Positions 24,773 to 33,636 are shown, counted from the stretch's first letter. The stretch is DNA of 64,000 nucleotides from Arthrobacter sp. 24S4-2 (GCF_005280255.1 NZ_CP040018.1:3844001-3908000); one strand, 5' to 3'. The notes: a model not told the origin generated them from the letters alone. Program-made: numbers and translations.

Positions 24773-26365
24773 GTGAACGATGCAGAAAACACCCACAACG
24801 GTGAAACGACAGCAAACCAGCCCCTCGAAGAGCGCGTCAACAACCGCTCGCAGCGGCCCAGTTCCGACGCCTTCAAGGCCTTTATGGCCAGTAACTGGGC
24901 GCCCTCGGCACAGGAGCTCCCCGATCGGGACGCCGTGGCCGACCACGCCGCACTCCGCCGCCGCACCATTTCGGGCCTGTTCAAAGGCGAACGCCTGGTG
25001 GTCCCTGCCGGGCCGCTGAAGGTCCGCTCCAATGACTGCGACTACCGCTTCCGCCCGCACTCCGGATTCGCGCACCTGACCGGACTCGGCCTGGACCATG
25101 AGCCCGACGCCGTGCTCATCCTGGAACCCGTTGAAGAAGGCAAGGGCGACGACGGCGGGAACCACCGGGCCACGCTCTACTTCCGCCCCCTGGCCGGCCG
25201 GGACACCGAACAGTTCTACGCCGACTCCCGCTCCGGCGAATTCTGGATCGGTGCACGCCCCACACTCGCGGAATTCGAGCGGCGGCTGGGCCTCGCCACG
25301 GCCCACATCGATCAGCTTGAACTGGCCATCACCAAGAATGTGGGCGCCCCCGAAATCGGCGGCATCTCCATCCGGCTGGTGCGCAAAGTGGACGAGAACA
25401 TCGACGCCCTCGTGGATACGGCCCGCTACAACACGGCCAAGGACCCGGACAACCTGGACCTGGGCGTGCTGGATGCCCTCGACGAGAAGCTCACCGAAGC
25501 CCTGTCCGAACTCCGCCTGCTCAAGGACGCGTGGGAGATCGAGCAGATGCGGACCGCCGTGGCCGCCACCGTGGAAGGGTTCACCGAAGTGGTCAGGGCC
25601 CTCCCCCGCGCCCTGACGCACCAGCGCGGCGAGCGCGTGGTCGAAGGCGCCTTCTTCGCCCGCGCCCGGGAAGAAGGAAACGAACTGGGCTACGACACCA
25701 TCGCGGCGTCCGGAAACAACGCCACCGTGCTGCACTGGACCCGGAACACCGGCAAGGTCAATGCAGGAGAACTGCTGCTGCTGGACGCCGGGGTCGAAGC
25801 CGATTCCCTCTACACCGCGGACGTCACCCGTACCCTGCCGTCCAACGGTACCTTCACCGACATCCAGCGGAAGGTGTACGAGGCAGTGCTGGACGCAGCC
25901 GACGCCGGCTTTGCCGCGGCGCAGCCCGGCACCAAATTCCGGGACATCCACACCGCCGCCACCACCGTCCTGGCGGAGCGGCTGGCCGAATGGGGTCTGC
26001 TGCCGGTGTCCGTCGAGGAAGCCATCAGCCCAGAGGGCCAGCAGCACCGCCGGTGGATGCCGCACGGCACCAGCCACCACCTCGGCCTGGACGTGCACGA
26101 CTGCGCGCAGGCCAAGCGCGAGCTCTACCTGGACGGCATCCTCACCCCGGGCATGGTGTTCACGATCGAGCCCGGCCTGTACTTCAAGAACGAGGACCTC
26201 GCCATTCCGGCGGAGTACCGCGGCATCGGAGTCCGGATCGAAGACGACATCGTCATGACCGCCGACGGTCCCGTAAACCTCAGCGCGGCGCTGCCGCGCA
26301 AGGCCGACGACGTCGAGTCCTGGATGGCTGGTATCTACCAGGAAATCGACCACCAGCAGCCGTAA
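24773..26365 (+). CDS. pepP: Xaa-Pro aminopeptidase (aminopeptidase P, M24B)
   Basis: Removes N-terminal residues preceding proline. 530 residues from GTG 24773. The N-terminal domain (about 45-215) has RSNDCDYRFRPHSGFAHLTGL; the pita-bread catalytic domain follows with LLDAGVEADSLYTADVTRTLP (two Asp metal ligands), GTSHHLGLDVHD (His), FTIEPGLYF (Glu) and VRIEDDIV (Glu). The first 40 residues are polar and Asn/Glu-rich. GACTAT at 24761-24766 may be a -10 box for a leaderless transcript. Ends at a strong hairpin. Confidence 0.95.
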   Translation: MNDAENTHNGETTANQPLEERVNNRSQRPSSDAFKAFMASNWAPSAQELPDRDAVADHAALRRRTISGLFKGERLVVPAGPLKVRSNDCDYRFRPHSGFAHLTGLGLDHEPDAVLILEPVEEGKGDDGGNHRATLYFRPLAGRDTEQFYADSRSGEFWIGARPTLAEFERRLGLATAHIDQLELAITKNVGAPEIGGISIRLVRKVDENIDALVDTARYNTAKDPDNLDLGVLDALDEKLTEALSELRLLKDAWEIEQMRTAVAATVEGFTEVVRALPRALTHQRGERVVEGAFFARAREEGNELGYDTIAASGNNATVLHWTRNTGKVNAGELLLLDAGVEADSLYTADVTRTLPSNGTFTDIQRKVYEAVLDAADAGFAAAQPGTKFRDIHTAATTVLAERLAEWGLLPVSVEEAISPEGQQHRRWMPHGTSHHLGLDVHDCAQAKRELYLDGILTPGMVFTIEPGLYFKNEDLAIPAEYRGIGVRIEDDIVMTADGPVNLSAALPRKADDVESWMAGIYQEIDHQQP

Positions 26366-26376
26366 GGCATACGCAG

Positions 26377-26413
26377 AAGGCCTCCGCCCGGATCTCGTCC
26401 GGACGGAGGCCTT
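26377..26413. terminator. Bidirectional terminator between pepP and the YflT-type gene
   Basis: 15-bp inverted repeat AAGGCCTCCGCCCGG / CCGGACGGAGGCCTT with one mismatch and a 7-nt loop, placed between the stops of two convergent genes. Confidence 0.85.
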
Positions 26414-26427
26414 ATGTGTTCCCCGGG

Positions 26428-27306
26428 CTACTGCTGTGTGTTGCCCTCGGCGGGCCCCTGCTTGGGGCCTTCCTCCTGTACGGGGGCATCGCTTACGCGG
26501 ACGCCGTACTGCGGCCGGCCGTCCGGCAGGTCCGGATAGCGCACTGCGGGTGTGGGCGCGGCCCGGTGCTGTCCGTGCTCAGGCGATACTGGCTGCGCTC
26601 CCTGGCCAGGCGCCGGAGCGGCTGACGGCCCGCCCGCGGACGGCTCGCTGCCGGTTTCGGGAGCCCGCTGGCCATAGGGGTCGTTCCAGCCCGCGGGACG
26701 CTGCGGTCCGGTTCCCTGCTGCGGACCGTGCTGGTGCCCGGGCTGCTGGTTCTGGTAGTCCCGCTGGCCGTACGGCGCGGCACCTGCGGACGCATCAGAG
26801 GTGGACATAGGCAGCTGCTGAAGCAGGCGCCGGGCTTCGTGGGCGGCTTCAAACGCCACCACAACGTCGTAATTGGTGGCCACCACCTGGCTGGTCGACG
26901 TGAAGTCGCGCTTCCCGCGCTGCATGGCGTAGGTGACGATGCCAAAGAGCATAAAGAACGCCGCACCCATGAGCACCGAGGTCACGATCGAGAAGTAGCC
27001 GCCGGTGGGCGAGAAGAAGGACAGCATGACGCCGACGAACAGGCCAAACCACATGCCGCTCAGTGCGCCTGACAACGCGACCCTGGGGTAGCTCAGCCGG
27101 CCGGTAACCCGCTCCACCATCTTCAGGTCGTTGCCCACAATAGACACGAGCTGCACGGGGAACTGCTGGTCGGCGAGGTAGTCCACCGCCTTTTGGGCAT
27201 CCAGGTAGGAGGTATACGAACCGACGGTGTCGCCTACGGGAACCGTACGGAATTCGTCTGGCCCGTTCGGGACACCAGCCTTGGGAGCACCAAAAATGTT
27301 TGACAT
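26428..27306 (-). CDS. General stress protein, YflT-type domain with two membrane helices
   Basis: About 292 residues from ATG 27306 (MSNIFGAPKAGVPNG); the much longer open frame upstream overlaps the MgtE-like gene antisense and is spurious. Residues about 25-75 (VGSYTSYLDAQKAVDYLADQQFP and VSIVGNDLKMVERVTGRLSYPRVA) match the heat-induced YflT/17M domain. Two helices follow (ALSGALSGMWFGLFVGVMLSF and VTSVLMGAAFFMLFGIVTYAM). The C-terminal half is a disordered Gln/Pro/Gly tail. Probably inner-membrane with a cytosolic stress domain. AAGAAT sits 6 nt before the ATG. Confidence 0.87.
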   Translation of the reverse strand: MSNIFGAPKAGVPNGPDEFRTVPVGDTVGSYTSYLDAQKAVDYLADQQFPVQLVSIVGNDLKMVERVTGRLSYPRVALSGALSGMWFGLFVGVMLSFFSPTGGYFSIVTSVLMGAAFFMLFGIVTYAMQRGKRDFTSTSQVVATNYDVVVAFEAAHEARRLLQQLPMSTSDASAGAAPYGQRDYQNQQPGHQHGPQQGTGPQRPAGWNDPYGQRAPETGSEPSAGGPSAAPAPGQGAQPVSPEHGQHRAAPTPAVRYPDLPDGRPQYGVRVSDAPVQEEGPKQGPAEGNTQQ

Positions 27307-27370
27307 ACATCCATTCTTGCCCATCCGGCTGTGCGTGGGCTGAAATTCAGCTAAAAGAGAGCAGACTCGG

Positions 27371-27376
27371 TAGCCT
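27371..27376 (+). promoter_or_regulatory. Candidate -10 box of the PRC/MgtE-N/CBS gene
   Basis: TAGCCT, then 6 nt, then GTG 27383; no SD. Leaderless arrangement. Confidence 0.45.
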
Positions 27377-27382
27377 GTACAA

Positions 27383-28666
27383 GTGAGCACAAATCTTTCG
27401 CGGGTGTTTGTTGCGCGCCTTCTCGGACTGGATGTCTTCGACCCACTGGGCGACCGGCTGGGTAGGCTGCGCGATGTCGTCGTTCTCTCGCGCGGCACCC
27501 GGGGCGCCCCGCACGTCGTGGGCATAGTGGTCGAAGTACCCGGCAAGAAACGGGTCTTCGTCCCAATGACGCGCATCACCTCGATCGACCAGACCCAGGT
27601 CATCTGCACCGGCCTGGTCAACCTCCGCCGTTTCGAGCAGCGCGGCGCGGAGACCCTCGTGGTGGCCGAAATGTTCGACCGCCGCGTGACCCTCGCGGAC
27701 GGCAGCGGCGACGCCACTATCGAGGACATCGCGATGGACCGGCACCGTTCCGGCGACTGGTTCGTCAGCAAGCTGTTCGTCCGCCGCGGCCACTCCCTCT
27801 CACCGCTGAGCAGGCTCCGCCGCAACGAGACCATGATCATCGACTGGGCCGATGCCCAGCAGGGCGCCCGCACCGAACCGCAGGCCGCCACCCAGTTCGT
27901 CGCCACGCACGAGGACCTGAAGCCCGCCGACTTCGCCGAGGCGCTGCAGGAAATGAGCGACAAGCGCCGTTTCGAAGTGGCCAGCGAACTGCAGGACGAA
28001 CGGCTCGCGGACGTCCTGCAGGAGATGCGCGAAGGCGACCAGGTGGAAATCCTGTCCGCCCTCGACGTCAACCGTGCCGCCGACGTGCTGGAGGAGATGG
28101 ACCCGGACGACGCCGCCGACCTCCTCGCGGAACTGCCGTCGGCGCAGGCCGAAGAACTGCTCCAGCTCATGGAGCCGGAAGGAGCGGAGGACGTCAGGCG
28201 CCTCCTGGAATATGACGAGGACACTGCCGGCGGCCTCATGACCCCCGTCCCGGTGATCCTCCCGCCCGAGGCGACCGTGGCCGAAGCGCTGGCCCACGTC
28301 CGGCGGGAAGAACTCTCACCGGCCCTGGCGTCATCGATCTTCATTGCCCGTCCCCCGCTGGAGACGCCCACCGGGCGCTTCCTGGGCGTGGTCCACATCC
28401 AGCAACTGCTCCGCTACCCGCCGCCGGAGCCGCTCGGCAACCTGGTGGACAAGACCCTCGAACCCGTCTCGGACCAGGCGCACATCAGCGAGGTGGCCCG
28501 GACGCTGGCCACCTACAACTTGAACTCACTTCCCGTGGTCAACGCCGACGGACGCCTTGTGGGGGCGGTGACTGTTGACGACGTGCTGGATCACCTGTTG
28601 CCCGATGACTGGCGTGCCCACGAGGACGACGTCCCGATAAGGAAGCTTGGAGGCCGCATTGGCTGA
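27383..28666 (+). CDS. PRC-barrel / MgtE N-terminal domain / CBS-pair protein without a transporter domain
   Basis: 427 residues in three parts: a PRC-barrel-like N-terminus (DPLGDRLGRLRDVVVL, HVVGIVVEVPGKKRVFVPMTRI); a superhelical MgtE_N domain at about 170-290, whose repeats LQEMSDKRRFEVASEL, LQEMREGDQVEILSAL, LEEMDPDDAADLLAEL and LQLMEPEGAEDVRRLL are easy to see; and two CBS motifs (GGLMTPVPVILPPEATVAEAL and LEPVSDQAHISEVARTLATYNLNSLPVVNADGRLVG). The five-helix Mg2+ channel of true MgtE is absent, so it is cytosolic and probably a Mg2+- or nucleotide-sensing regulator. It overlaps the DUF1003 membrane-protein gene by 8 nt, suggesting a partner. Confidence 0.9.
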   Translation: MSTNLSRVFVARLLGLDVFDPLGDRLGRLRDVVVLSRGTRGAPHVVGIVVEVPGKKRVFVPMTRITSIDQTQVICTGLVNLRRFEQRGAETLVVAEMFDRRVTLADGSGDATIEDIAMDRHRSGDWFVSKLFVRRGHSLSPLSRLRRNETMIIDWADAQQGARTEPQAATQFVATHEDLKPADFAEALQEMSDKRRFEVASELQDERLADVLQEMREGDQVEILSALDVNRAADVLEEMDPDDAADLLAELPSAQAEELLQLMEPEGAEDVRRLLEYDEDTAGGLMTPVPVILPPEATVAEALAHVRREELSPALASSIFIARPPLETPTGRFLGVVHIQQLLRYPPPEPLGNLVDKTLEPVSDQAHISEVARTLATYNLNSLPVVNADGRLVGAVTVDDVLDHLLPDDWRAHEDDVPIRKLGGRIG

Positions 28667-29369
28667 TAACACCGCCTCACGAAACTACAGCACCCGGCCG
28701 GGCAGCAAGGACGCGGGCAAAGGCAGCCTCGATACGCCCCTGAGCGGGCGGCAGCGCATTCTTCCCAAGTTTTCGCCCAATCCCGATGCGTTCGGTCATG
28801 CCACGGAAGGCTTTGCCCGTTTTATGGGCACTCCGCAGTTCCTCGTCTACATGACGATCTTCTGTCTTTTCTGGCTGATCTGGAACACCTGGGCGCCGGA
28901 GGACTGGCAGTTCGACTCCAAGGCCCTTGGCTACACGCTGCTGACCCTGATGCTGTCCCTCCAGGCCTCCTATGCCGCCCCGCTGCTGCTGCTCGCCCAG
29001 AACCGCCAGGACGACCGCGACCGGGTGTCCCTCCAGCAGGACCGGCAGCGCGCCGAACGCAACCTCTCCGACACCGAGTACCTCACCAGGGAGCTGGCCT
29101 CCTTGCGCATCGCGCTCCGCGAGGTCGCCACGCGCGACTACGTCCGCGCCGAGCTCCGCAGCCTCCTCGAGGACATGCTGGAGGCGCAGGAGGAACTCCG
29201 CACCCATGATCCGTCCGGCGCCGGAAGCCACGAATCGCCCAAGGACAAAGTCAAAGAGAAGCTGAAGGAACGCCGCGATAAGCAGCGCAACCCGCGCACC
29301 CAGCAGATCCCGAAGGTCAAACCGGAAAAGCCCGGTTCCCCTGCGCACCTCAACACCCCTGAAAGCTGA
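28659..29369 (+). CDS. DUF1003-family membrane protein
   Basis: About 236 residues. I choose TTG 28659 because GGAGG (28649-28653) lies 5 nt before it; TTG 28647 is the alternative. Central signature: FARFMGTPQFLVYMTIFCLFWLIWNTW and SLQASYAAPLLLLAQNRQDDRDR, two membrane helices followed by a conserved Asn/Arg/Asp segment and a coiled-coil (QQDRQRAERNLSDTEYLTRELA). The C-terminal 60 residues are highly charged (KDKVKEKLKERRDKQR). Molecular function unknown; overlap with the MgtE-N gene implies co-translation. Confidence 0.88.
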   Translation: MADNTASRNYSTRPGSKDAGKGSLDTPLSGRQRILPKFSPNPDAFGHATEGFARFMGTPQFLVYMTIFCLFWLIWNTWAPEDWQFDSKALGYTLLTLMLSLQASYAAPLLLLAQNRQDDRDRVSLQQDRQRAERNLSDTEYLTRELASLRIALREVATRDYVRAELRSLLEDMLEAQEELRTHDPSGAGSHESPKDKVKEKLKERRDKQRNPRTQQIPKVKPEKPGSPAHLNTPES

Positions 29370-29380
29370 GCACTGACTGC

Positions 29381-30505
29381 ATGAGCACCCCCTGGCCCAG
29401 GCAGTGGACACTGCGCTGGCCACTGTCATCGATCCCGAACTGCGGCGCCCCATCACCGAACTGGGCATGGTGGAGTCCGTTGACATCGCCGACGACGGCC
29501 GTGTCCGGCTCGTTGTGCTGCTCACCATCGCCGGCTGTCCGCTGCGCGGCACCATCACCGCGGATTCGGAGGCAGCGCTGTCCAAGGTCCCCGGCGTAAC
29601 GGCCGTGGACGTCGTGCTGAAGGTCATGACGCAGGAGCAGCGGGACGCATTGAAAGAGCAGCTCCGCGGCCCCGGCGGCCTCCGCGGCATCCCGTTCAAC
29701 CAGGCCGGCTCCCTCACCAAGGTCTTCGCGGTTGCCAGCGGCAAGGGCGGCGTGGGCAAGTCCTCCGTCACCGTGAACCTCGCCTGCGCCATGGCCGCCC
29801 AGGGCCTCCGGGTGGGAATCATCGACGCCGATGTGTACGGGTTCTCCGTGCCCGCACTGATGGGCATCGACCAGTCCCCACACGGGTGGACGACATGATC
29901 CTGCCGCCGGTCGCTTACGGGGTGAAGGTCATTTCCATCGGGATGTTCGTCAAGGGCAACCAGCCGGTGGCGTGGCGTGGTCCCATGCTGCACCGGGCCC
30001 TGGAGCAGTTCCTTACCGATGTCTACTTCGGCGACCTGGACGCCCTCTTCCTGGACCTGCCCCGGGGACCGGGGACATCGCCATCTCGGTGGCGCAGCTG
30101 CTCCCGAAGGCCGAAATCCTGGTGGTGACCACCCCGCAGACGGCGGCCGCGGATGTCGCCGAACGGGCCGGCGCCATCGCCACCCAGACCGGCCAGTCAG
30201 TGGCGGGCATCGTGGAGAACATGTCCTACCTGGAAATGCCCGACGGCGGCAGGATGGAACTGTTCGGCAGCGGCGGCGGCGCTGTCCTGGCCGAGCGGCT
30301 CTCGGCGACGGTCGGGTCCGAGGTGCCGCTTCTGGGCCAGATCCCGCTGGATATCCTGCTGCGCGAGGGCGGTGACGCGGGCGAACCGATCGTGCTCGGC
30401 CGGCCGGAGACGCCCGCGGCGAAGGCGCTGGCGGGGATTGCGGGAAAGCTTGCGGCGAGGCCGCGGGGGCTGACCGGGATGAAGCTCGGCCTCCAGCCCC
30501 GTTGA
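29381..30505 (+). pseudogene. mrp: Mrp/NBP35-family Fe-S cluster carrier ATPase, broken by three apparent frameshifts (probably sequence error)
   Basis: P-loop ATPase proposed to carry and deliver Fe-S clusters. The coding information is complete but spread over frames. ATG 29381 begins MSTP; one more C in the C run at 29387-29391 joins it to DTALATVIDPELRRPITELGMV (MIP18-like domain). The P-loop VASGKGGVGKSS and IIDADVYGFSVPALMG follow. One more C at 29877-29880 gives the join into VDDMILPPVAYGVKVISIGMF; one more C near 30059-30062 restores LDLPPGTGDIAISVAQLLP, which continues to the stop at 30505. With three extra C bases a normal Mrp of about 375 residues results. Downstream of DUF1003. 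Confidence 0.9.
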
Positions 30506-30521
30506 CTGAAGCCTAGGTTGC

Positions 30522-30923
30522 CTAGGTTGCTTCGGAGTCGAAGGGGGCCTGCTCGCCTTCGGCCAAACGCTCAACAACTCGGGCGGGGCGCTCCTCGGCA
30601 TGGGCTGCCGCGGACGCCGACGCCACCGCGGCCACCGCTGCAGGAGCTCCTGCGCTGACCGGCTTGGTGTCGTCGTCGAGCAGCGCTTCCTTGATGATCC
30701 GGCGCGGATCGTACTGGCGGGGATCGTACTTCTTCCAGTCGACCTCGTCGATATCGATGCCGACTTCGTCCTTGATCTGTTCCCGGGCGCCTGAAGCCAT
30801 CCGGCGGACTTCCTTCACCAGGTTTGCCAGCTTCTGGGTGTATTCGGGCAGCCGGCTGGGGCCAATCACCAGAACGCCGATGATCAGCAGAAGAAGAAAC
30901 TCCGGGCCGTTGATTCCAAACAC
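30522..30923 (-). CDS. tatB: Twin-arginine translocase subunit TatB
   Basis: Forms the Tat receptor with TatC to export folded proteins. I place the start at GTG 30923 (VFGINGPEFLLLLIIGVLVIGPSRLPEY), giving 133 residues; GGAGAGGG lies upstream. It shows the single N-terminal membrane helix, the GP hinge, the amphipathic helix (TQKLANLVKEVRRMASGAREQIKDEVG) and the actinobacterial WKKYDPRQYDPRRIIKEALLDD block, then an Ala-rich tail. The last nine coding bases, including TAG, are repeated just downstream (30511-30529). Position next to the sigE anti-sigma gene is conserved in actinobacteria. Confidence 0.93.
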   Translation of the reverse strand: MFGINGPEFLLLLIIGVLVIGPSRLPEYTQKLANLVKEVRRMASGAREQIKDEVGIDIDEVDWKKYDPRQYDPRRIIKEALLDDDTKPVSAGAPAAVAAVASASAAAHAEERPARVVERLAEGEQAPFDSEAT

Positions 30924-31004
30924 TTTAGGAAGATTACCCTCTCCGGACTGCTGCTGACGATTCTGACGCTGGCCGCACAACACAAGCCATAGCGGGGCGG
31001 CGGC

Positions 31005-32033
31005 TCATGGCGTGAAAAGCTCCGCGATACGCCCCAGTCCCCGCTGCAGCCTGGCAGGCAGGGCTTCGGCCGCGGATGCAGCGATACTGGCCGTGCCCGC
31101 ACCTCCCGGGCTTGCCGGCGTCCCTTCCGCGGCGGTGACTGAGCCGGAGCGCACCAGCTCGGCAACGCCGTCGTCGGCCGTGTCTGCGGGCAAATCCGAA
31201 ATGTAGGTGAATGTGACGCCGGAGGCCTGGTAAATGGCCTTCCACGGAGCCGAGGCGTTGATCCACAGCACACCGCCGGGCGGGACGTCACCGAGCGAGG
31301 CCTGCACAAAGCCGTCTTCCGGGGCCGGACGCCCCGTCAGGATATTCGTGGGAGCGGAGGCCGTGACCGCCGACGGTGTGCCGCCGGCCTGGCCCGGTTC
31401 CGGGTGCTGCTCCAGGACGGTGGCAAAATGCTGCCCGTCGGACAGCCTCAATTCCAGGACGCCCTGGCCCGACACCGCCTCGCGCCGTGCCCAGAGAACG
31501 TGGAAACCCATATCCCGCAGCTCCGGGCAGGACCACCCCTGGGCACGGAGTTCCTGGAGGTCTGCGGGCCCCACAAGGCCGGCGGTACCAACGGCGGAAG
31601 CCTGCTGGCCGAATGTGGCGGCCTGCTGCCGGAAGGACGCTCCGGCGGCGCCGTCCGCCACGGGCATGGGATCACCGGCCAGCATGTACGCGGCAACCGT
31701 CACCACGCCGGCCGCAGCCAGGGCCCCGCCCGCTGCGAAGCCAAGCCCCCTAAGCGCCGGGGACACCGTGGCGGAGCTCCGGTCGGGCGCCGCTGGAGCG
31801 GCCATTGCCAACTGCCGGGTCCTGGCCAGGAGCCTGGCCGTCAGGTCGTCGCTGGCTGCCGGAATGGCGGCACGCTGGAGCCGTTCGAGGTATTGGCGTT
31901 CGCGCCACTGGAGCGAGGCGCATTCGGGGCAGGAGTCTATGTGGCTGACGCTGCGGCCGCGCCTTTTCCGCGACAGGAGTCCGCGGGTGCAGTTGCCTCC
32001 GAGGCCACGCAGCAGGTTTCTCAGCTGACCCAT
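31005..32033 (-). CDS. Membrane-anchored anti-sigma factor of SigE (zinc-finger type)
   Basis: 342 residues. The N-terminal HisxxxCysxxCys motif (H32, C36, C39 in HIDSCPECASLQW) is the ZAS signature that holds an ECF sigma factor. A helix SPALRGLGFAAGGALAAAGVVTVAAYML (about 95-120) anchors it; the extracytoplasmic part has two conserved-looking stretches (ELRAQGWSCPELRDMGFHVLWARRE and WKAIYQASGVTFTYISDLPADTADDGVAELVRSG). It follows sigE after 8 nt, which fits a sigma/anti-sigma pair. Function is by family and context. No HtrA protease gene follows, unlike the mycobacterial locus. Confidence 0.88.
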   Translation of the reverse strand: MGQLRNLLRGLGGNCTRGLLSRKRRGRSVSHIDSCPECASLQWRERQYLERLQRAAIPAASDDLTARLLARTRQLAMAAPAAPDRSSATVSPALRGLGFAAGGALAAAGVVTVAAYMLAGDPMPVADGAAGASFRQQAATFGQQASAVGTAGLVGPADLQELRAQGWSCPELRDMGFHVLWARREAVSGQGVLELRLSDGQHFATVLEQHPEPGQAGGTPSAVTASAPTNILTGRPAPEDGFVQASLGDVPPGGVLWINASAPWKAIYQASGVTFTYISDLPADTADDGVAELVRSGSVTAAEGTPASPGGAGTASIAASAAEALPARLQRGLGRIAELFTP

Positions 32034-32041
32034 GGAGCCGA

Positions 32042-32671
32042 TCAGAGAATGCCGGCGATGCGCGGCATCTTGAGCCGCGGCTTGAGGGACTGCCTGGTCC
32101 GCGGATCACGGTGTGCAAGCTTCTCCCGGAGCATGGTCCGGCCGCGGTGGATCCTGGACCGCACTGTTCCGAGCTTGACGCCCAGCGCCTCGGCCACCTC
32201 GTCGTAGGACAGGCCTTCAAGGTCGCACAGGACGACGGCGGCGCGGAAGTCCGGCGGTAGTTCCTCCAGGGCAGCCTGCACATCAATGTCCAGGTTGTTG
32301 AATTCAAAGCTCTGTTCCGGACCGGGCTCACGGCCGGGCAGCCGTGATTCGGCGTCCTCGGCAAGCGCATCGAAACGGATGCGGCTCTTGCGCCGGGCCT
32401 GGTCCAGGAAGAGGTTGGTGGTGATCCGGTGGAGCCAGCCATCGAGCGTTCCGGGCTTGAAGTTCTCCAGCGACCGGAACACGCGGACGAACACCTCCTG
32501 GGTGAGGTCCTCGGCGTCGTACTTGTTACCGGTCAGACGGTACGCAAGGCGGTAGACCTTCGCGGAGTGGTTGGTGACCACTTCCTCCCACGTTGGCCTG
32601 ACCCACTCGGCTTCCGGCTGGGTGCCTGGATCTTCAATTGCCGGGACAGGTGCCACAACTGATGCTGACAT
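32042..32671 (-). CDS. sigE: ECF RNA polymerase sigma factor SigE
   Basis: 209 residues; SD GGGGAG before ATG 32671. Region 2: TWEEVVTNHSAKVYRLAYRLTGNKYDAEDLTQEVFVRVFRSLENF and TLDGWLHRITTNLFLDQARRKSR. Region 4: ALEELPPDFRAAVVLCDLEGLSYDEVAEALGVKLGTVRSRIHRGR, the helix-turn-helix reading the -35 element. It directs envelope and oxidative stress genes in relatives. Upstream on the minus strand, GGAAC (32852-32856) could be the -35 of an ECF-type autoregulated promoter, but the -10 is not clear. Confidence 0.95.
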   Translation of the reverse strand: MSASVVAPVPAIEDPGTQPEAEWVRPTWEEVVTNHSAKVYRLAYRLTGNKYDAEDLTQEVFVRVFRSLENFKPGTLDGWLHRITTNLFLDQARRKSRIRFDALAEDAESRLPGREPGPEQSFEFNNLDIDVQAALEELPPDFRAAVVLCDLEGLSYDEVAEALGVKLGTVRSRIHRGRTMLREKLAHRDPRTRQSLKPRLKMPRIAGIL

Positions 32672-32969
32672 CGTCCACTCCCCTCGTGGATGGTACTAAC
32701 GCCTTGACGGTTCTGGTACCCGTTCTTCGGCGCCGATCACCTCCTGGATGAGCGGATAACCATCATTTCAAAGTTGGCTGGGAATTTCCTGACTTTCTCC
32801 GGGCTTCAGCCTTGGGCGGAAACCGCGCTACCGGGCAGCGGCGAACAGGTGGTTCCGGTCACATCCGCGCGCTGCCACAGCCTGCCGGGCCGTCACCTCC
32901 GGGCCCGGCCGTGCCGGACACAGTACGCTGTTAGAAACAAGCCCCTGCCGCCCAGAAAGCGAATCACTC
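32672..32969. other. 298-bp divergent intergenic region between sigE and the O-methyltransferase
   Basis: No coding character. It must hold both divergent promoters. A minus-strand GGAAC at 32852-32856 resembles an ECF -35. GTTAGAAAC at about 32930-32938 lies before the methyltransferase. Nothing else convincing. Confidence 0.4.
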
Positions 32970-33602
32970 ATGAGCGCCGATAAGTCCACGAGCTGGTCCT
33001 ATGCAGAAGACCTGCCTGCCGAGGATGACGTCCTGTTGCATGCTCGCGAACGCTCCTTTGAACTGGGAGTCACACCGGTCGGTCCGGGTGTCGGCGCGGT
33101 CCTGACGGTCCTGGCGGCGGCTTCCAAGGCCCAGACGGCTGTGGAAATCGGAACGGGCGCCGGCGTGTCCGGCGTATGCCTGCTCCGCGGACTCGGCACG
33201 CAGGCAGTCCTCACCACCATCGACGTTGACGTCGAACACCTCAAGGCCGCGCGGGAGGCGTTCCAGGAGGCGGGAAGCCCCGCCAACCGGACGCGCACGA
33301 TTTCGGGCCGGGCCGGCGACGTCCTGCCGCGCCTGACCGACAGCGCCTACGACCTGGTGTTCATCGACGCGGACAAGCCGGGAATCCCGGGATACGTCGA
33401 GCAGGCCGTCCGGCTGCTCAAGTCCGGCGGCCTCCTGGTCATCAACGACGCCCTCGACAAGGACCGGGTGGCCAATCCGGCGGCCCGGGACTCCACCACC
33501 GTGGTTCTTCGGCAGGTGGGCAAGGTAATCCGCGACGACGACCGGCTGGCTTCGGCGATGCTGCCCACCGGCGACGGGCTGCTGGTAGCTGTCAAGAAAT
33601 AA
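32970..33602 (+). CDS. SAM-dependent O-methyltransferase (class I, caffeoyl-CoA type)
   Basis: 210 residues: ARERSFELGVTPVGPGVGAVLTVLAA, AdoMet motif I VEIGTGAGVSGVCLLRGL (about 56-73), TTIDVDVEHLKAAREAF, YDLVFIDADKPGIPGYVEQAVRLLKSGGLLVINDAL, all typical of the O-methyltransferase_3 family. Substrate unknown. The mycobacterial counterpart also sits divergently beside sigE. A strong hairpin follows the stop. Confidence 0.92.
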   Translation: MSADKSTSWSYAEDLPAEDDVLLHARERSFELGVTPVGPGVGAVLTVLAAASKAQTAVEIGTGAGVSGVCLLRGLGTQAVLTTIDVDVEHLKAAREAFQEAGSPANRTRTISGRAGDVLPRLTDSAYDLVFIDADKPGIPGYVEQAVRLLKSGGLLVINDALDKDRVANPAARDSTTVVLRQVGKVIRDDDRLASAMLPTGDGLLVAVKK

Positions 33603-33606
33603 GGAA

Positions 33607-33636
33607 GGGCCCGCGGCCTTGCGGCTGCGGGCCCTG
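33607..33636. terminator. Bidirectional terminator after the O-methyltransferase
   Basis: AGGGCCCGC ... GCGGGCCCT, 9-bp perfect arms (33607-33615, 33628-33636) between convergent genes. Confidence 0.8.

Noticed and set aside
26428..28398. A 656-residue protein antisense to the MgtE-N gene
   Set aside because: The first 364 residues are serine/arginine-rich shadow sequence of the opposite gene; the YflT-type protein begins at 27306.
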